64,000 bases of DNA from an uncultured Chelatococcus sp. (GCA_937863995.1 CALMIK010000089.1:1-64000); one strand, 5' to 3'. Counted from the first letter of the stretch, positions 49,301 to 57,924 are shown. Numbers and translations: made by a program. The notes: generated by a model not told the origin, from the sequence alone.

Positions 49301-49858
49301 TCCGCCATCGCCGCCGATGGAGTAGAGATTCAACAATGCGGTGTCCGACTTCTGGCTGCCGATGCCGACAATGTCGCCCGTCTGCTCCAGTGCGATGCTG
49401 CCGCCCGCGCCGCCGGCCGTCCCCGGCATGTGATAAAATGAGCCGCCAGCCGAATACCCGCTGCCGATCTGGCCCTTGCCGCCGATGGAGCCGATCTCCA
49501 CCGCCGTTGTGGCGGCAGGTTCGTTCAGGTTCGTGATCGGGTTGATCAGCGCGACGTCCGCGCCGGCCCCGGCATCCGTGGGGAACACGGCACGGCGGGT
49601 GTTGTCGGGCTGCCTCACCCAATACCACTCGGCGCCGTCCGCGCCCTGCCGCACTTCCTTCACCGTGCTCCCGGCCGCCATGGCCTCGCTGCCGCAGGCG
49701 GCGGCGCCCAGGATCAGCGCCCACGTGCTGACCCGGCCGAGCAATCCCGCCCGCTTGCGGCTCGCTCCATCGGGACTGGCACCATGGCGATCGCCCGCAC
49801 TATGGCTATCGCTCCCTTGGCGACTGGAGACAACAACAGCGTCAGATACCGCGGCCAC
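43331..49858 (-). CDS. giant type V autotransporter with glycine-rich passenger repeats
   Basis: The protein has about 2175 residues. A long N-terminal region leads to a signal peptide (RVSTWALILGAAACGSEAMAA, cleavage near residue 62). The passenger holds about 17 repeats built around A-(Q)-S-(I/V)-G-G-G-G-G, spaced 70-130 residues apart and predicted to form a beta-helix. It is broken by a Lys/Glu-rich helical insertion at about residues 938-1084. A linker with two cysteines (SCPVF and SQCVW) precedes the C-terminal barrel (about 1895-2175), which ends in the outer-membrane signature ...AAFHF. I chose GTG 49858 because GGGGAGG precedes it; TTG 49903 is the alternative. The likely role is adhesion or aggregation. 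It is a single-gene unit behind an AT-rich upstream region. Confidence 0.92.
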   Translation of the reverse strand: MAAVSDAVVVSSRQGSDSHSAGDRHGASPDGASRKRAGLLGRVSTWALILGAAACGSEAMAAGSTVKEVRQGADGAEWYWVRQPDNTRRAVFPTDAGAGADVALINPITNLNEPAATTAVEIGSIGGKGQIGSGYSAGGSFYHMPGTAGGAGGSIALEQTGDIVGIGSQKSDTALLNLYSIGGDGGIGTNGIGKGGAAGTVTLALNADVQTVGNHFAGIWAKSQGGQTGANNSGNPLESGVAAADVGRYPGSNGNTVTVVVGADVLVSTQEDTGEKDVKKRGYAPAIIAESIGGAGIDGATISRLLPGAGNGGAVSFENYGTIVTDGNVSTGVLLQSVGGRGGRQMRSVSHGSGSTSSGGGRGGDAGHGGSVSALQAGAIETKQEYSFGLAAFSIGGGGGRGASGFGGVTGGDGGNAGNGGTVEVTNSGTIVTHGKGSAGLAAQSLGGGSALNAFQRTSLTPGSSTGGGTAGGGYAAFFGAGNGGRGGAGGSGDLVSVTNDGFIQTHGESAFGILAQSIGGGGGGGGASSTAFSILLGMASGGDGGGGGSGGVVKINPSYVSEGDETPGITTSGNLASAILAQSIGGGGGAGGDAKAVSAGVFAAVSIAVGGAGGKGGDGGSVFVDNTSQITTLGKEAHGIEARSIGGGGGKAGNASAYAFAVSPPPYPSLSLTWGVGGTGGEGGAGGAVSVSNLTQVTTRGEKAYGIFAQSIGGGGGNAGSATAVSDVVGFSRNFAVAITLGGSSDGGGSAGLVNVVNADLVETWGKFSTGILAQSVGGGGGDGGTGTASASKGVSNLDYVSTIVSDGMPIADTWSAKVAIGGKGGKGGSGGEVGVTNYDRVFTHGDNSKAIIAQSVGGGGGTGGGYLSMGSGERAGSLNIGGSGGEGGAGGHVRVNNNVEAAIATFGDGSAAVFAQSVGGGGGTGGSLAGSTKSAPSLKTAQAATDAVFQLTDELFKINKRLSKQFGDGKIEEAEAQFLDKNSTAQQKLKTAKTVLDIVKAGWSSVKGTIKENEQIRKRNATAAKEGRPQEAEITLGESIGKAVYESAKTGALNYVMKELTDNLKKGIEALVGGVKNVDKTVSVSVSIGGTGGTGGDGGPVTIDNDGSISTRGAISYGIFAQSIGGGGGSGGGAVTSGNNWYNVGVSVGGNGSGGGVGGTVTVTNNGLIETFGRGSFGILVQSIGGGGGLGGAAANADAVATVSPAVNVGGKNEVSANGGEAKVTNTGTIRTSGKEAHAIAAQSIGGGGGAYFIDRGSPVSAATLVDSQEALEALEEANKLLQELELGTIGVTDSQNGKAGTDFNTVIPPITASVSIGGRARSDGAAGKNGGDGDYVLVYHAGTIETSGLGAIGILAQSIGGGGGFGADASATGSVKQTTVLGGTGGTRGNGRTVDIVFDGAASIKTSGAGAVGVLAQSIGGGGGYAGTGAGNFQLAAPREWYLYIPPQPMYPYGMTMGQYLKQEDGATGNGGPINIRTRPDAKVSIHTSGERAHGIFAQSLGGGGGYGFNIHGDNVGQYTSTGSRSAKMSGLGGIVSIDTRGDIVASGKDSYGIYVQNGVQKSDGSLDLSRSRTGINTIAHVGRIEGGSGSGAAIRVDGAAETLITLGQGSYVGAASNKAILSSSAKTTIDNFGTLVGEVRLADDARQSVFHNRAGGVYETRGFSQWIFYNGGSGPHQEVSLGQGGTFRNDGLLEIGGKGTIGRLTLTGNASAELGGHMVVDVDVPDREYRTFADHLSADRVRLWNLLVEPRVGKQLYNNKMFVISGKSLVDPENLRLKGIDGSPITWKSTHSDTTIWIEPVADFVGAARGGANDSETALLQALQQGWNAGSRAEGKIFASLAKIGDSSEYLEVVDRITPEEKQHPAVLQALNARGSLSHALSCPVFVDTGTVINESQCVWGSVTGSRTMNFESKDNNGYRNDALSYRVGGQWELAPDWFLGATAAYNTDWLQSRDRGTRADGKGADISVALKHQIEAWYFAGALHAGYHGNEFTRSFAVGDEWWSSKFDTKSWTFGLRGRAAYEFAFDEWYVRPYVDVDVIHAYMPGYTSTGSGLDTRVSPMREWTFAVSPAVELGLRKNLESGGWLRPYLSVGATYFKDNEFSAKVRFVDGLEEGVAFDSTSHLPRYALDVGAGVQFLSKDNFEVKGEYKAQIGKDYLNQKASLRAAFHF

Positions 49859-50358
49859 TACGCAACCCTCCCCAGAAACCACTTCACGGAGCCGAAAAAA
49901 CAAACCACCCCCGACCCGGAACAGGCCGGACAGGAGCGATCATCACAGGCGGGGCGGATGGCGTGATTACTGAAAATAAGCCCGATGCGCAGCCTGCCCC
50001 GATTTCCAATTTTTCGCGCGGCCTGCATCCGGATTGAATGAAATACGAATGCAAAATGCCATTAAATAAATTTGATTATCATAAAAAACAGGAAGTATAA
50101 ACATCTTAAAATAAAATCAACGCATGTAATATTATTTTGTATACATATTCAATTTAATTATAATTTTCTTTTAACTATGAATTACATCAAAAGATATTCA
50201 TTTTTTCATAAAATCAATAAAAGTATTTCCGATTGTTTTATAAATGAATATTTATTGTTTTCGTTTAAATTATCATCCAATGGATTACATGCTCGCTCCG
50301 GAAACCTGCCGTGCGGTGCTTACCGGTTGCTTCGGCAAACGCTTGCAATGCCGTTCGG
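49859..50358. other. AT-rich region upstream of the autotransporter gene
   Basis: Between about 50036 and 50290 the DNA is extremely AT-rich, the lowest GC stretch in the window. It is full of TATT/AATA steps and A/T tracts. I could not choose a promoter among many weak matches. Reading frames here encode only biased low-complexity peptides. It resembles target DNA of xenogeneic silencers or of MucR/Ros-type regulators and should drive the autotransporter on the minus strand. Confidence 0.6.
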
Positions 50359-51966
50359 TCAAGCGCGCCCGCCACCCGCAAGGCCAAGCAGCTTTCCCGC
50401 GACATCGGCCACCTCGCCGATCTCCCCCTGAGCGGCCAGACGTTGCCAGCCAATATCTCCCAACGTGTAGTTCGCCTGCCCGCGCACCACGCCGGCATCG
50501 GCGTCCGAGGCATCGCCCACCCGTTCTGTTACCCGCGCCTCGAGCACGCCAACCGGGGCCTCGAGCCACAGGCCCGCGAATGCCGCCCCTGCCTGCCGCG
50601 CCACCGCCTCGATTGCGTCGCGCTCGTCCTCGCGGGCATGCACCGCGTCGACGATGACGCTCTGTCCGGCCCGCAGCGCGCCGAGCGCCAGCTCACGCAG
50701 CCGGGCATAGACAGCCATCGTGGTGTCGGCGTTATAGGCTTCGGGCGGCAGCCGGACTGTCTCCGCAACGCCCGCGAGGTTCTTGCGCACCACGTCGCTG
50801 CGCAGATGCACCGCCCCGACGCCGCCGGGCACGAGGGGCGCAAGCTGGCGCGCCAGCGTGCTCTTGCCGGTGCCCGACAACCCGCCCACCGCGATGAGGC
50901 GCGGCGGCGGGGGCGCGATGAACCGCTCGGCGAGCGCGACATACGCGCGCGCTTCCTCGGTCGCCTCGCTCAACTGCTCGCCCTCGAAATACCGCAGGCC
51001 GGCGGCTGCCACCATGGCGCGCACGCCCGCGCGCAGGCTCAGCAGCAGTGGCAGCGCCGCGAGGCCGGCGATGTCGGCGTCACAATCCCGCGCCCACAGA
51101 TACCGGTTGAGAACGCCATTGGCGACCGCCTCCAGATTGCGCGCCGCGAGATCCATCAGCAGGAACGCCAGATCGTACAGCAGGTCGATGCTGCCGATAC
51201 TCTCGTCGAACTCGATAGCGTCGAACAGCACCGGCGCGCCGTCGATCAGGACGATGTTGCGCAGGTGCATGTCGCCGTGGCAGCGGCGCACGAAACCCGT
51301 GCGCGCCCGCTCCGCCAGCAGATCGCGCAGCCGCCCGTGCGCGGCGAGGCTCGCCGCCTTCAGCGCCAGCAACCTCTCGACCGACACGATCTCCGGCCGC
51401 AGCGCCACCCCTTCGGCGTTGCGCCTGGCATAGCGGGCAAGCTCCTCCACCGATGCCTCGGGGGCCGGCACCGGCGGCGCGGCGGCATGCGCGCGCACCA
51501 CCATGTCCGCCAGTCGCGCCGCGATATCCGGCGCAAGCGCCCCGCGTTCGGCAAGCCGGTCGAGCGTCGCTTCCTCGTCGAAGCGCTTCATGTGCACGGC
51601 CCATTCCACCACCTCGGCGGGCGCGACATCTTCCGCGCGCTGCCCGTCGCGCCCGAGCGCGAGCACACCATCGCGGCGCACGACGGGAGCAACGCCGAGA
51701 TAGATATCCGGCGCATTGACCCGGTTGATGGCGATCTCGGCCTCGCACACCCTGTGGCGCCTGGCGAGCGTGGACAGGTCCATGAACGGATAGCGCACCG
51801 CCCGCTTGACCTTATAAACGTCCGCGCCCGCGAGAAACACCACCGCGCCATGGGTATCGATGCGCTTGACGGCCCCATCTAGGCCATAGGTTTCGGAACG
51901 CGCGAGCAAGGCGAACACCGCCTCCTGCACATCCGCGCCCACAACCGTTCCGGTTTCTTCACCCAT
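50359..51966 (-). CDS. APH-like kinase fused to a P-loop ATP-binding domain
   Basis: The 535-residue protein has two parts. The N-terminal half resembles aminoglycoside/choline phosphotransferases, with CHGDMHLRNIVLIDGAPVLF (catalytic loop) and FDAIEFDESIGSIDLLYDLA. The C-terminal half, from about 350, is a P-loop kinase with Walker A GGLSGTGKST near 363 and RSDVVRK, GQSVIVDAVHAREDERDAIE. Such fusions are conserved in proteobacteria as 'bifunctional aminoglycoside phosphotransferase/ATP-binding protein', but no substrate is proven and there is no reason to assume drug resistance. I chose ATG 51966. It is divergent from the radical SAM gene with 167 bp between starts. Confidence 0.9.
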   Translation of the reverse strand: MGEETGTVVGADVQEAVFALLARSETYGLDGAVKRIDTHGAVVFLAGADVYKVKRAVRYPFMDLSTLARRHRVCEAEIAINRVNAPDIYLGVAPVVRRDGVLALGRDGQRAEDVAPAEVVEWAVHMKRFDEEATLDRLAERGALAPDIAARLADMVVRAHAAAPPVPAPEASVEELARYARRNAEGVALRPEIVSVERLLALKAASLAAHGRLRDLLAERARTGFVRRCHGDMHLRNIVLIDGAPVLFDAIEFDESIGSIDLLYDLAFLLMDLAARNLEAVANGVLNRYLWARDCDADIAGLAALPLLLSLRAGVRAMVAAAGLRYFEGEQLSEATEEARAYVALAERFIAPPPPRLIAVGGLSGTGKSTLARQLAPLVPGGVGAVHLRSDVVRKNLAGVAETVRLPPEAYNADTTMAVYARLRELALGALRAGQSVIVDAVHAREDERDAIEAVARQAGAAFAGLWLEAPVGVLEARVTERVGDASDADAGVVRGQANYTLGDIGWQRLAAQGEIGEVADVAGKLLGLAGGGRA

Positions 51967-52133
51967 CGCACCCGCCCCCGTCTCCGCGTTGTTCGCCGCG
52001 AGGATAACAATCCAGCATGACATGCAAGTCTACCGGACTTGCCGCCTGCCCATTGCGGCAGTTTACATTGTTTATTTTTTGTTCTATTTTATACCCGCAT
52101 TTGTTCGTGTAACCCCACATGATATGTCGAAAC

Positions 52134-53252
52134 ATGCCGACGCAGCCCCTGCCTCCTTCTCCCGATGCCGGCGTCACGCCGCCCGCGATCGATCCGCTGC
52201 GCCGGCGCGGGCGCGGGGCTGTCACAAATCAATCCGGGCGCTATGAGGCCACGCAGAAGGAAGCGTTCGACGACGGCTGGGGCGAGCCGGACGAACTGCC
52301 GCCCATAAGAACGGAAGTGCTGCTCGACAAGTCGCGCACGGTCATCGCGCGCAATGCCTCGCCCGACATTCCCTTCGATAGGTCGATCAATCCCTATCGC
52401 GGCTGCGAGCACGGCTGCGTCTACTGCTTCGCGCGCCCGACCCACGCCTATCTGGGGCTGTCGCCGGGGCTCGACTTCGAGTCGCGCCTGTTCGCCAAGC
52501 CCGACGCCGCCGTCCTGCTGGAAAAAGAGCTGATGCGTCCGGGTTACGAGCCACGCACGATCGCCATCGGCACAAACACCGATCCATACCAGCCCATCGA
52601 GCGCCAGTATCGGATCATGCGCCAGATCCTGGAGGTCTTGTCGCGTCTCGGGCATCCGGTGAGCATCGTGACGAAATCGGCGCTCATCGCCCGCGACATC
52701 GACATTCTCGCGCCCATGGCGGCGCGCGGGCTCGCGTGCGTGGCGCTGTCGGTCACGACGCTGGACCCGCAGTTGGCGCGCACCATGGAGCCGCGCGCCG
52801 CAGCACCCCACAGGCGGCTGGCGACGATACGGGCCCTGAGCGAGGCCGGCATCCCGGTCTCATTGATGGTGGCGCCGGTCATCCCCGCCATCAACGACAG
52901 CGAGATCGAGGCCATTCTGGAGGCCGGTTTTGAGGCTGGCGCGCGCGAGGCAGGCTACGTGATCCTGCGCTTGCCGCTCGAGGTTCGCGACCTCGTGGTG
53001 GAATGGCTGATGGAGCACTATCCGGGCAAGGCGCGCCATGTCCTGACGCTGCTGCGCGAGATGCGCGGCGGCAAGGACTATGACGCCCGCTGGCACGAGC
53101 GCATGACGGGCAGCGGCCCTTATGCGGCCTTGATCGCGCGCCGCTTCACGCTGGCTCTGAAGCGGCTAGGCTACCTGCGCCGCCACCCGCGGCTGCGCAC
53201 CGACCTTTTTCGCGGCGCGCCGCCTCAAGCGCAACAGCTGAGCCTGTTCTGA
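52134..53252 (+). CDS. PA0069-family radical SAM protein (SplB-like)
   Basis: The 372-residue protein has a CX3CX2C cluster motif (GCEHGCVYCFARP, near 92-99) that binds the [4Fe-4S] cluster for SAM cleavage. NPYRGCEHGC, ESRLFAKPDAAVLLEKEL, IGTNTDPYQPIE and SIVTKSALIARDIDIL place it in the PA0069/SplB-related group. The reaction is not known; similarity to spore photoproduct lyase hints at nucleic acid chemistry. I chose ATG 52134. Its stop is 17 bp from the stop of the convergent lysK. Confidence 0.92.
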   Translation: MPTQPLPPSPDAGVTPPAIDPLRRRGRGAVTNQSGRYEATQKEAFDDGWGEPDELPPIRTEVLLDKSRTVIARNASPDIPFDRSINPYRGCEHGCVYCFARPTHAYLGLSPGLDFESRLFAKPDAAVLLEKELMRPGYEPRTIAIGTNTDPYQPIERQYRIMRQILEVLSRLGHPVSIVTKSALIARDIDILAPMAARGLACVALSVTTLDPQLARTMEPRAAAPHRRLATIRALSEAGIPVSLMVAPVIPAINDSEIEAILEAGFEAGAREAGYVILRLPLEVRDLVVEWLMEHYPGKARHVLTLLREMRGGKDYDARWHERMTGSGPYAALIARRFTLALKRLGYLRRHPRLRTDLFRGAPPQAQQLSLF

Positions 53253-53269
53253 TGGCCTCAGCCTCAGCC

Positions 53270-55012
53270 TCAACCTCTGCCGCGCTGCGCGAGGAACGCC
53301 TCATGCGCCCTTTTCAACTCGCCCGAAAGGCCGATCTCGATCAACGCGCGCGTTTCCGCCACGCCGTAGAGCGCGATGAAAGAGCCGAAGCGCGGCCCCC
53401 GCTCCTCGCCGAACAGGACGCGGTAGAGCGTCGCGAACCATGTCTGCGACACGCCAGGGCGGCCATCCGGGCTTTTCGTCTTGCCGCTGGTATCGGGAAA
53501 ATGCGTGCGGCCGACTTCATAGACGATGTTCTGCAGTTCCTCGGCATCGGTCGAGCCTTCGTGAGCGGCAAGCTCGTCGAAGAGCACGCTGAGCGCGTTC
53601 CGCTCCGTGTCGGTCGGTTCGGCGTAGTTTTTGGCCAGCTTGACGAAATCGCGAAAATAATTGATCGCGTAGCCCACCAGCCTGTCGAGGCGCGGATGCG
53701 TCTGCGGCGAGGCACCGGGCGCGTAGCGCTGGATGAACCCCCACAGCACGGCCTTGTCCTCGGAATTGGCGACGGTGGCGAGGTTCAGCAGCATGGCGAA
53801 GGTCAGCTGCGTGCCGCCGCCGTGGCCGAGCGTGGTGGTGATGGTTTCGGGCGCGGGCGGGCTGCCGGCATGGATGTGCCATGCCGGATTGCCGAGGCGC
53901 TGCTTCCACTCCTGCCGGTCGTAATTGCCGAGGAAGGACAGATACTCGTCGACGTGGCGCGGGATGACGTCGAAATAGAGCCGCTTCGCCTCACGCGGCT
54001 TGTTGTACATGAACAGCGCGAGGCTTTCGGGCGTGCCGTAGGTCAGCCACTCGTCGATGCCGAGGCCGTTGCCCTTCGACTTCGAGATCTTGGTGCCGTG
54101 CTCGTCGAGGAACAGCTCGTAGTTGAAGCCTTCCGGCGGTTGGGCGCCGAGCGCGCGGACGATCTGCCCGGACAGCTTCACCGAATCGATCAGGTCCTTG
54201 CCGGCCATTTCGTAGTCGATGCCCAACGCCACCCAGCGCATCGCCCAGTCGGGCTTCCACTGCAGCTTGACGTTGCCGCCGGTGACGGGCGTCTCGAACC
54301 GCTCGCCGGTGTCGGGATCGCGCCACACGATGGTGCCGGCGTCGGCGCGCACCTCGTCAACCGGCACCTGCATGACGATGCCGGTTTTCGGATGAATGGG
54401 AAGGAAAGGCGAATAGCTTTGCGCCCGCTCCGCGCGCAGGCTCGGCAACATCACCTCCATCACGGCATCGTAGTTGCGCAGGATGAGCAGCAGCGTGGCG
54501 TCGAACACGCCACTCTTGTAGACCTGCGTGGACGAGCGAAATTCGTAATCGAAGCCGAAGACGTCGAGAAACGCCTGCAGGCGCGCGTTGTTGTGCGCGC
54601 CGAAGCTGTCATGCGTGCCGAAGGGGTCCGGCACCTGGGTGAGCGGCCGGCCGAGATGCTGCGCGACGAGTTCCTGGTTGGGAATGTTCGTCGGAACCTT
54701 GCGCAGCCCGTCGAGATCGTCGGAAAAGGCGATGAGCCGTGTCGGAATGCGATCCTGCGTCAGCACGCGAAACGCGTGCCGCACCATCGACGTGCGCGCC
54801 ACCTCGCCGAACGTGCCAATGTGCGGAAGACCCGAGGGGCCGTATCCGGTCTCGAACAGAACTTCCGTGCTGCCCAGGGGCGCGCCGTCAGCGTCGACAC
54901 GCTTCTGCCGCGCGAGTCGCGCCACGATTTTTCGCGCCTCCTCGAACGGCCATGCGGCCGAGGTCTGGGCGGCCTCGACAAGCGCGGGATCAAGTTCGAG
55001 CGGGGCAATCAT
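53270..55012 (-). CDS. lysK: lysyl-tRNA synthetase, class I
   Basis: This 580-residue class I LysRS is the archaeal-type form that alphaproteobacteria use in place of the class II LysS. The HIGH-type motif is [13 protein letters not shown] near 63 and the KMSKS-type motif is [12 protein letters not shown] near 310. [14 protein letters not shown] and [10 protein letters not shown] are also characteristic. It charges tRNA-Lys for translation and would supply Lys-tRNA to MprF encoded 15 kb away. I chose ATG 55012 (MIAPLELDP); the frame extends 30 codons upstream with cysteine/histidine-rich non-family sequence. It is a single gene, divergent from the aminopeptidase gene. Confidence 0.96.
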   Translation of the reverse strand: MIAPLELDPALVEAAQTSAAWPFEEARKIVARLARQKRVDADGAPLGSTEVLFETGYGPSGLPHIGTFGEVARTSMVRHAFRVLTQDRIPTRLIAFSDDLDGLRKVPTNIPNQELVAQHLGRPLTQVPDPFGTHDSFGAHNNARLQAFLDVFGFDYEFRSSTQVYKSGVFDATLLLILRNYDAVMEVMLPSLRAERAQSYSPFLPIHPKTGIVMQVPVDEVRADAGTIVWRDPDTGERFETPVTGGNVKLQWKPDWAMRWVALGIDYEMAGKDLIDSVKLSGQIVRALGAQPPEGFNYELFLDEHGTKISKSKGNGLGIDEWLTYGTPESLALFMYNKPREAKRLYFDVIPRHVDEYLSFLGNYDRQEWKQRLGNPAWHIHAGSPPAPETITTTLGHGGGTQLTFAMLLNLATVANSEDKAVLWGFIQRYAPGASPQTHPRLDRLVGYAINYFRDFVKLAKNYAEPTDTERNALSVLFDELAAHEGSTDAEELQNIVYEVGRTHFPDTSGKTKSPDGRPGVSQTWFATLYRVLFGEERGPRFGSFIALYGVAETRALIEIGLSGELKRAHEAFLAQRGRG

Positions 55013-55241
55013 GGGATATCTCTTTCGGCGGCAAGCGCCCGCGCCGGTTTGGGCGAGGCACATATAACAATGGTGGTTGCCGTGATGGCAGGGCGCAGAC
55101 ACTAAGAACTGCTGGCTTCGGCGTCAACGCATGTGCGGCGAAAGTCGGCATCGATTTCGCCTGCGCGGGGTCCCCGCACGATGCTTATCGGAGTAGGCTT
55201 CGTGCCTATCGCGCGAACGATTCGTGACAGGAAGCGGTTTC

Positions 55242-57083
55242 ATGAGCAGTCTTTTCCAGTCTTTCGACGAGCCCTCTTTCGCGGGGGCCGGCACCTCCGC
55301 GGCGCGGCTTGCGGCCCTGCGGGAGGCCTTGTCCCGGCAGGGACTCGCTGGGTTCATCGTGCCGCGCGCCGACGAACATCAGGGTGAATACGTGCCGCCC
55401 GGAGCCGAAAGGCTGGCGTGGCTGACGGGCTTCACCGGGTCCGCCGGCACCGCGGTCGTGCTGGCGAAGGAAGCCGCCATCGTCGTCGACGGACGCTACA
55501 CCCTGCAGGTGCGCGAACAGATCGACCCCGCGGCTTTCACGCCCGTGGCGCTCGCCGAGACGACGCCAGAGAAGTGGCTGGCGGAACACCTGCCGCGCGG
55601 CGGCGCGTTCGGTTACGATCCCTGGCTGCATACGCAGGTGCAGGTGCAGCGCCTCGAGAGCGCGGTGTCGGACGCCGGCGGCACGCTCGTCGCGCTCGAC
55701 GCCAATCCGGTCGACGCGCTGTGGAACCCGCGCCCGCCCGTCCCGGCGGAGCCCGTCCGCGTGCATCCGCTCTCGGTGGCCGGCGAAACGGCGACAGCCA
55801 AGCTCGCCCGCCTGCGAGAGCAGCTCGACGATGCGAAGGTCGACGGGCTTATCGTCAGCGACCCGCATAACGTCGCCTGGCTGTTCAACATCCGGGGAAG
55901 CGACGTTCCGCATACGCCCATCGCCCTTGGCTACGCACTCGTGCCCGCGCTCGGGCGTGCGACGCTCTTCCTCGACCCCGCCCGGTTCGACGCCGTGGCG
56001 CTCGCGGCGGTGGCGGAGGTCGCCACCGTCGCGTCAGGCGGGCGCGAGGGCCTTGCGCGGGCCATCGCCGATCTGGGCGCAACGTCCGCAGCCCCGCTGA
56101 AGCTGCGGATCGACCGCGACACCGGTGCGCGTGCCCTGCAGCAGCTCGCATCGCCGGAACGTGTCACGTTCGATATCGGCCCAGATCCGCTCACGCGCCT
56201 GAAGGCCGTCAAGAACCGGCGCGAGATCGAGGGCGCGCGCGCCGCCCACCGGCGCGACGGGGCCGCGGTCACGCGCTTTCTGGCGTGGCTCGCGCGGGAG
56301 GCGCCTGCGGGCGCGCTTACCGAGATCGCCGTGGTCGAAGCGCTCGAAGGCTTTCGCCGCGATACCGGCATGCTGGTCGATGTCTCGTTCCCCACCATCG
56401 CCGGCGCCAACGAGAACGCCGCGCTGCCGCATTACAGGGTCAGCCGCGCCAGCAACCGGCCGGTGGCGCCGGGCATCCTGCTGGTCGACGCGGGCGCGCA
56501 ATACACCGATGGCACGACCGACATCACCCGCACCGTCAGTATCGGCAAGCCGACAGCGGAAATGCGCGACCGCTTCACCCGCGTGCTGAAAGGGCATATC
56601 GCGCTGGCCACCGCCGTCTTCCCCGCCGGCACGACTGGCGCGCAGCTCGATCCCTTCGCGCGCCGCGCCCTGTGGGAAGCGGGTATCGACTTCGATCACG
56701 GCACCGGCCACGGCGTCGGGTCGTTCCTGTCCGTCCATGAAGGACCGCAGCGTATCTCGAAGCTCGGTCACGTCGCGCTCGAGACGGGCATGATCCTGTC
56801 GAACGAGCCAGGCTACTACCGTGAGGGGCATTACGGCATACGCATCGAGAACCTTCTCGTGGTGGAAGAACGCCACCCGCCGGGGGCCGAGCGCCCCACG
56901 CTCGGGTTCGAGAACCTCACGCTCGCGCCGATCGACCGGTCGCTGATCGACCCGAAATTGCTCGGCAGCGAGGCGGTCGCGTGGCTCGACGCGTATCACG
57001 CCCGCGTGCGCGACGTGATCTCGCCGCTCGTCGACGAGGAGACGCGCGCCTTCCTGCGCGAAGCAACCGCGCCGCTGGCATGA
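55242..57083 (+). CDS. M24-family aminopeptidase P (Xaa-Pro aminopeptidase)
   Basis: The 613-residue enzyme has the three-domain architecture of eukaryotic-type cytosolic aminopeptidase P: two creatinase N-terminal domains (HQGEYVPPGAERLAWLTGFTGSAG with conserved spacing) and a C-terminal pita-bread domain. Metal ligands are visible as the two aspartates in VDAGAQYTDGTTDITRT, the histidine in HGTGHGVGSFLSVHEGP, and the glutamates in SNEPGYYREG and GIRIENLL. It removes N-terminal residues ahead of proline. ATG 55242 is preceded by AGGAAG. It is a single gene. Confidence 0.95.
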   Translation: MSSLFQSFDEPSFAGAGTSAARLAALREALSRQGLAGFIVPRADEHQGEYVPPGAERLAWLTGFTGSAGTAVVLAKEAAIVVDGRYTLQVREQIDPAAFTPVALAETTPEKWLAEHLPRGGAFGYDPWLHTQVQVQRLESAVSDAGGTLVALDANPVDALWNPRPPVPAEPVRVHPLSVAGETATAKLARLREQLDDAKVDGLIVSDPHNVAWLFNIRGSDVPHTPIALGYALVPALGRATLFLDPARFDAVALAAVAEVATVASGGREGLARAIADLGATSAAPLKLRIDRDTGARALQQLASPERVTFDIGPDPLTRLKAVKNRREIEGARAAHRRDGAAVTRFLAWLAREAPAGALTEIAVVEALEGFRRDTGMLVDVSFPTIAGANENAALPHYRVSRASNRPVAPGILLVDAGAQYTDGTTDITRTVSIGKPTAEMRDRFTRVLKGHIALATAVFPAGTTGAQLDPFARRALWEAGIDFDHGTGHGVGSFLSVHEGPQRISKLGHVALETGMILSNEPGYYREGHYGIRIENLLVVEERHPPGAERPTLGFENLTLAPIDRSLIDPKLLGSEAVAWLDAYHARVRDVISPLVDEETRAFLREATAPLA

Positions 57084-57232
57084 CCACGCGGCCGGACTGG
57101 TATTCCCGCTCCGGCTGTGTCCACCGAAAAAGTATCCATTTTCCGTACCCGCTGTTATAGACTGGAACGCTTCCCAAGTGGTCGAAGCCACCCGGCCGAT
57201 ACGAATTCTGACGTTTTCAAAGAAGGATATTC

Positions 57233-57904
57233 ATGTTTCCGCAGAGATTGAAGGAAGGGTATCTGTCGTTCATCGATGGCCGTTTCAGCAGCGAGCGGTC
57301 GCGTTACGAGACTTTGGCGCAAAGCGGACAGAACCCCGAGATCATGGTGATCAGCTGCGTCGACTCGCGCGTTTCCCCCGAGGTCATTTTCGATGCCTCG
57401 CCGGGTGAATTGCTCGTCGTGCGTAACGTCGCCAACCTGGTGCCGAGCTACGACACCGACCGCCACTCGCAGCATGGCACCAGCGCAGCGCTGGAGTTCG
57501 GCGTGCAGGCGCTGAAGGTGAAACACATCGTGGTGCTCGGCCACGCGTCATGCGGCGGCATCCGCGCCTTCGCCGACGACAGCAAACCCTTGAGCACCAG
57601 CGATTTCATCGGCAACTGGATGTCGCAGATCGCCCCCGCCGCCGAGGCGGTCGACGTCGACATTAGCCGCGACCGTGAGGCGTTCCTGCGTCGGCTGGAA
57701 CTGGCCTCGGTCGAACTCAGCCTGCAGAACCTGCTGACGTTTCCCTTCATCGCGGCGGCGGTGGCGCGCGGCGATACCTGCCTGCATGGCGCTTACTTCG
57801 GTATCGGCACCGGGCAATTGCTGATCCGCGACGCGACCACGGGCACATTCGAGCCGGCGACGAGCCAGCCGCCGAAATACTCGCCCTTCCATTGCTCGGG
57901 CTGA
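57233..57904 (+). CDS. beta-class carbonic anhydrase
   Basis: The 223-residue enzyme interconverts CO2 and bicarbonate. The zinc ligands of the beta class are all present: Cys42 and Asp44 in CVDSR, His104 and Cys107 in GHASCGG, with Arg46 pairing Asp44. Bicarbonate is also the substrate of the threonylcarbamoyl-AMP synthase and carboxylases. ATG 57233 is preceded by GAAGGA. Its stop is 20 bp from the stop of the convergent ispE. Confidence 0.96.
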   Translation: MFPQRLKEGYLSFIDGRFSSERSRYETLAQSGQNPEIMVISCVDSRVSPEVIFDASPGELLVVRNVANLVPSYDTDRHSQHGTSAALEFGVQALKVKHIVVLGHASCGGIRAFADDSKPLSTSDFIGNWMSQIAPAAEAVDVDISRDREAFLRRLELASVELSLQNLLTFPFIAAAVARGDTCLHGAYFGIGTGQLLIRDATTGTFEPATSQPPKYSPFHCSG

Positions 57905-57924
57905 CGCAAAACGTAATCCGAACG

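Noticed and set aside
50072..50431. 119-codon frame in the AT-rich region before the autotransporter
   Set aside because: It is Ile/Lys/Asn/Phe-rich, then abruptly Pro/Arg-rich where GC content returns, which tracks base composition rather than a protein. It runs into the kinase gene on the other strand.
50359..51966. Aminoglycoside resistance gene
   Set aside because: The N-terminal half is only fold-related to aminoglycoside phosphotransferases. The fusion with a P-loop domain is a widespread chromosomal family without demonstrated resistance.
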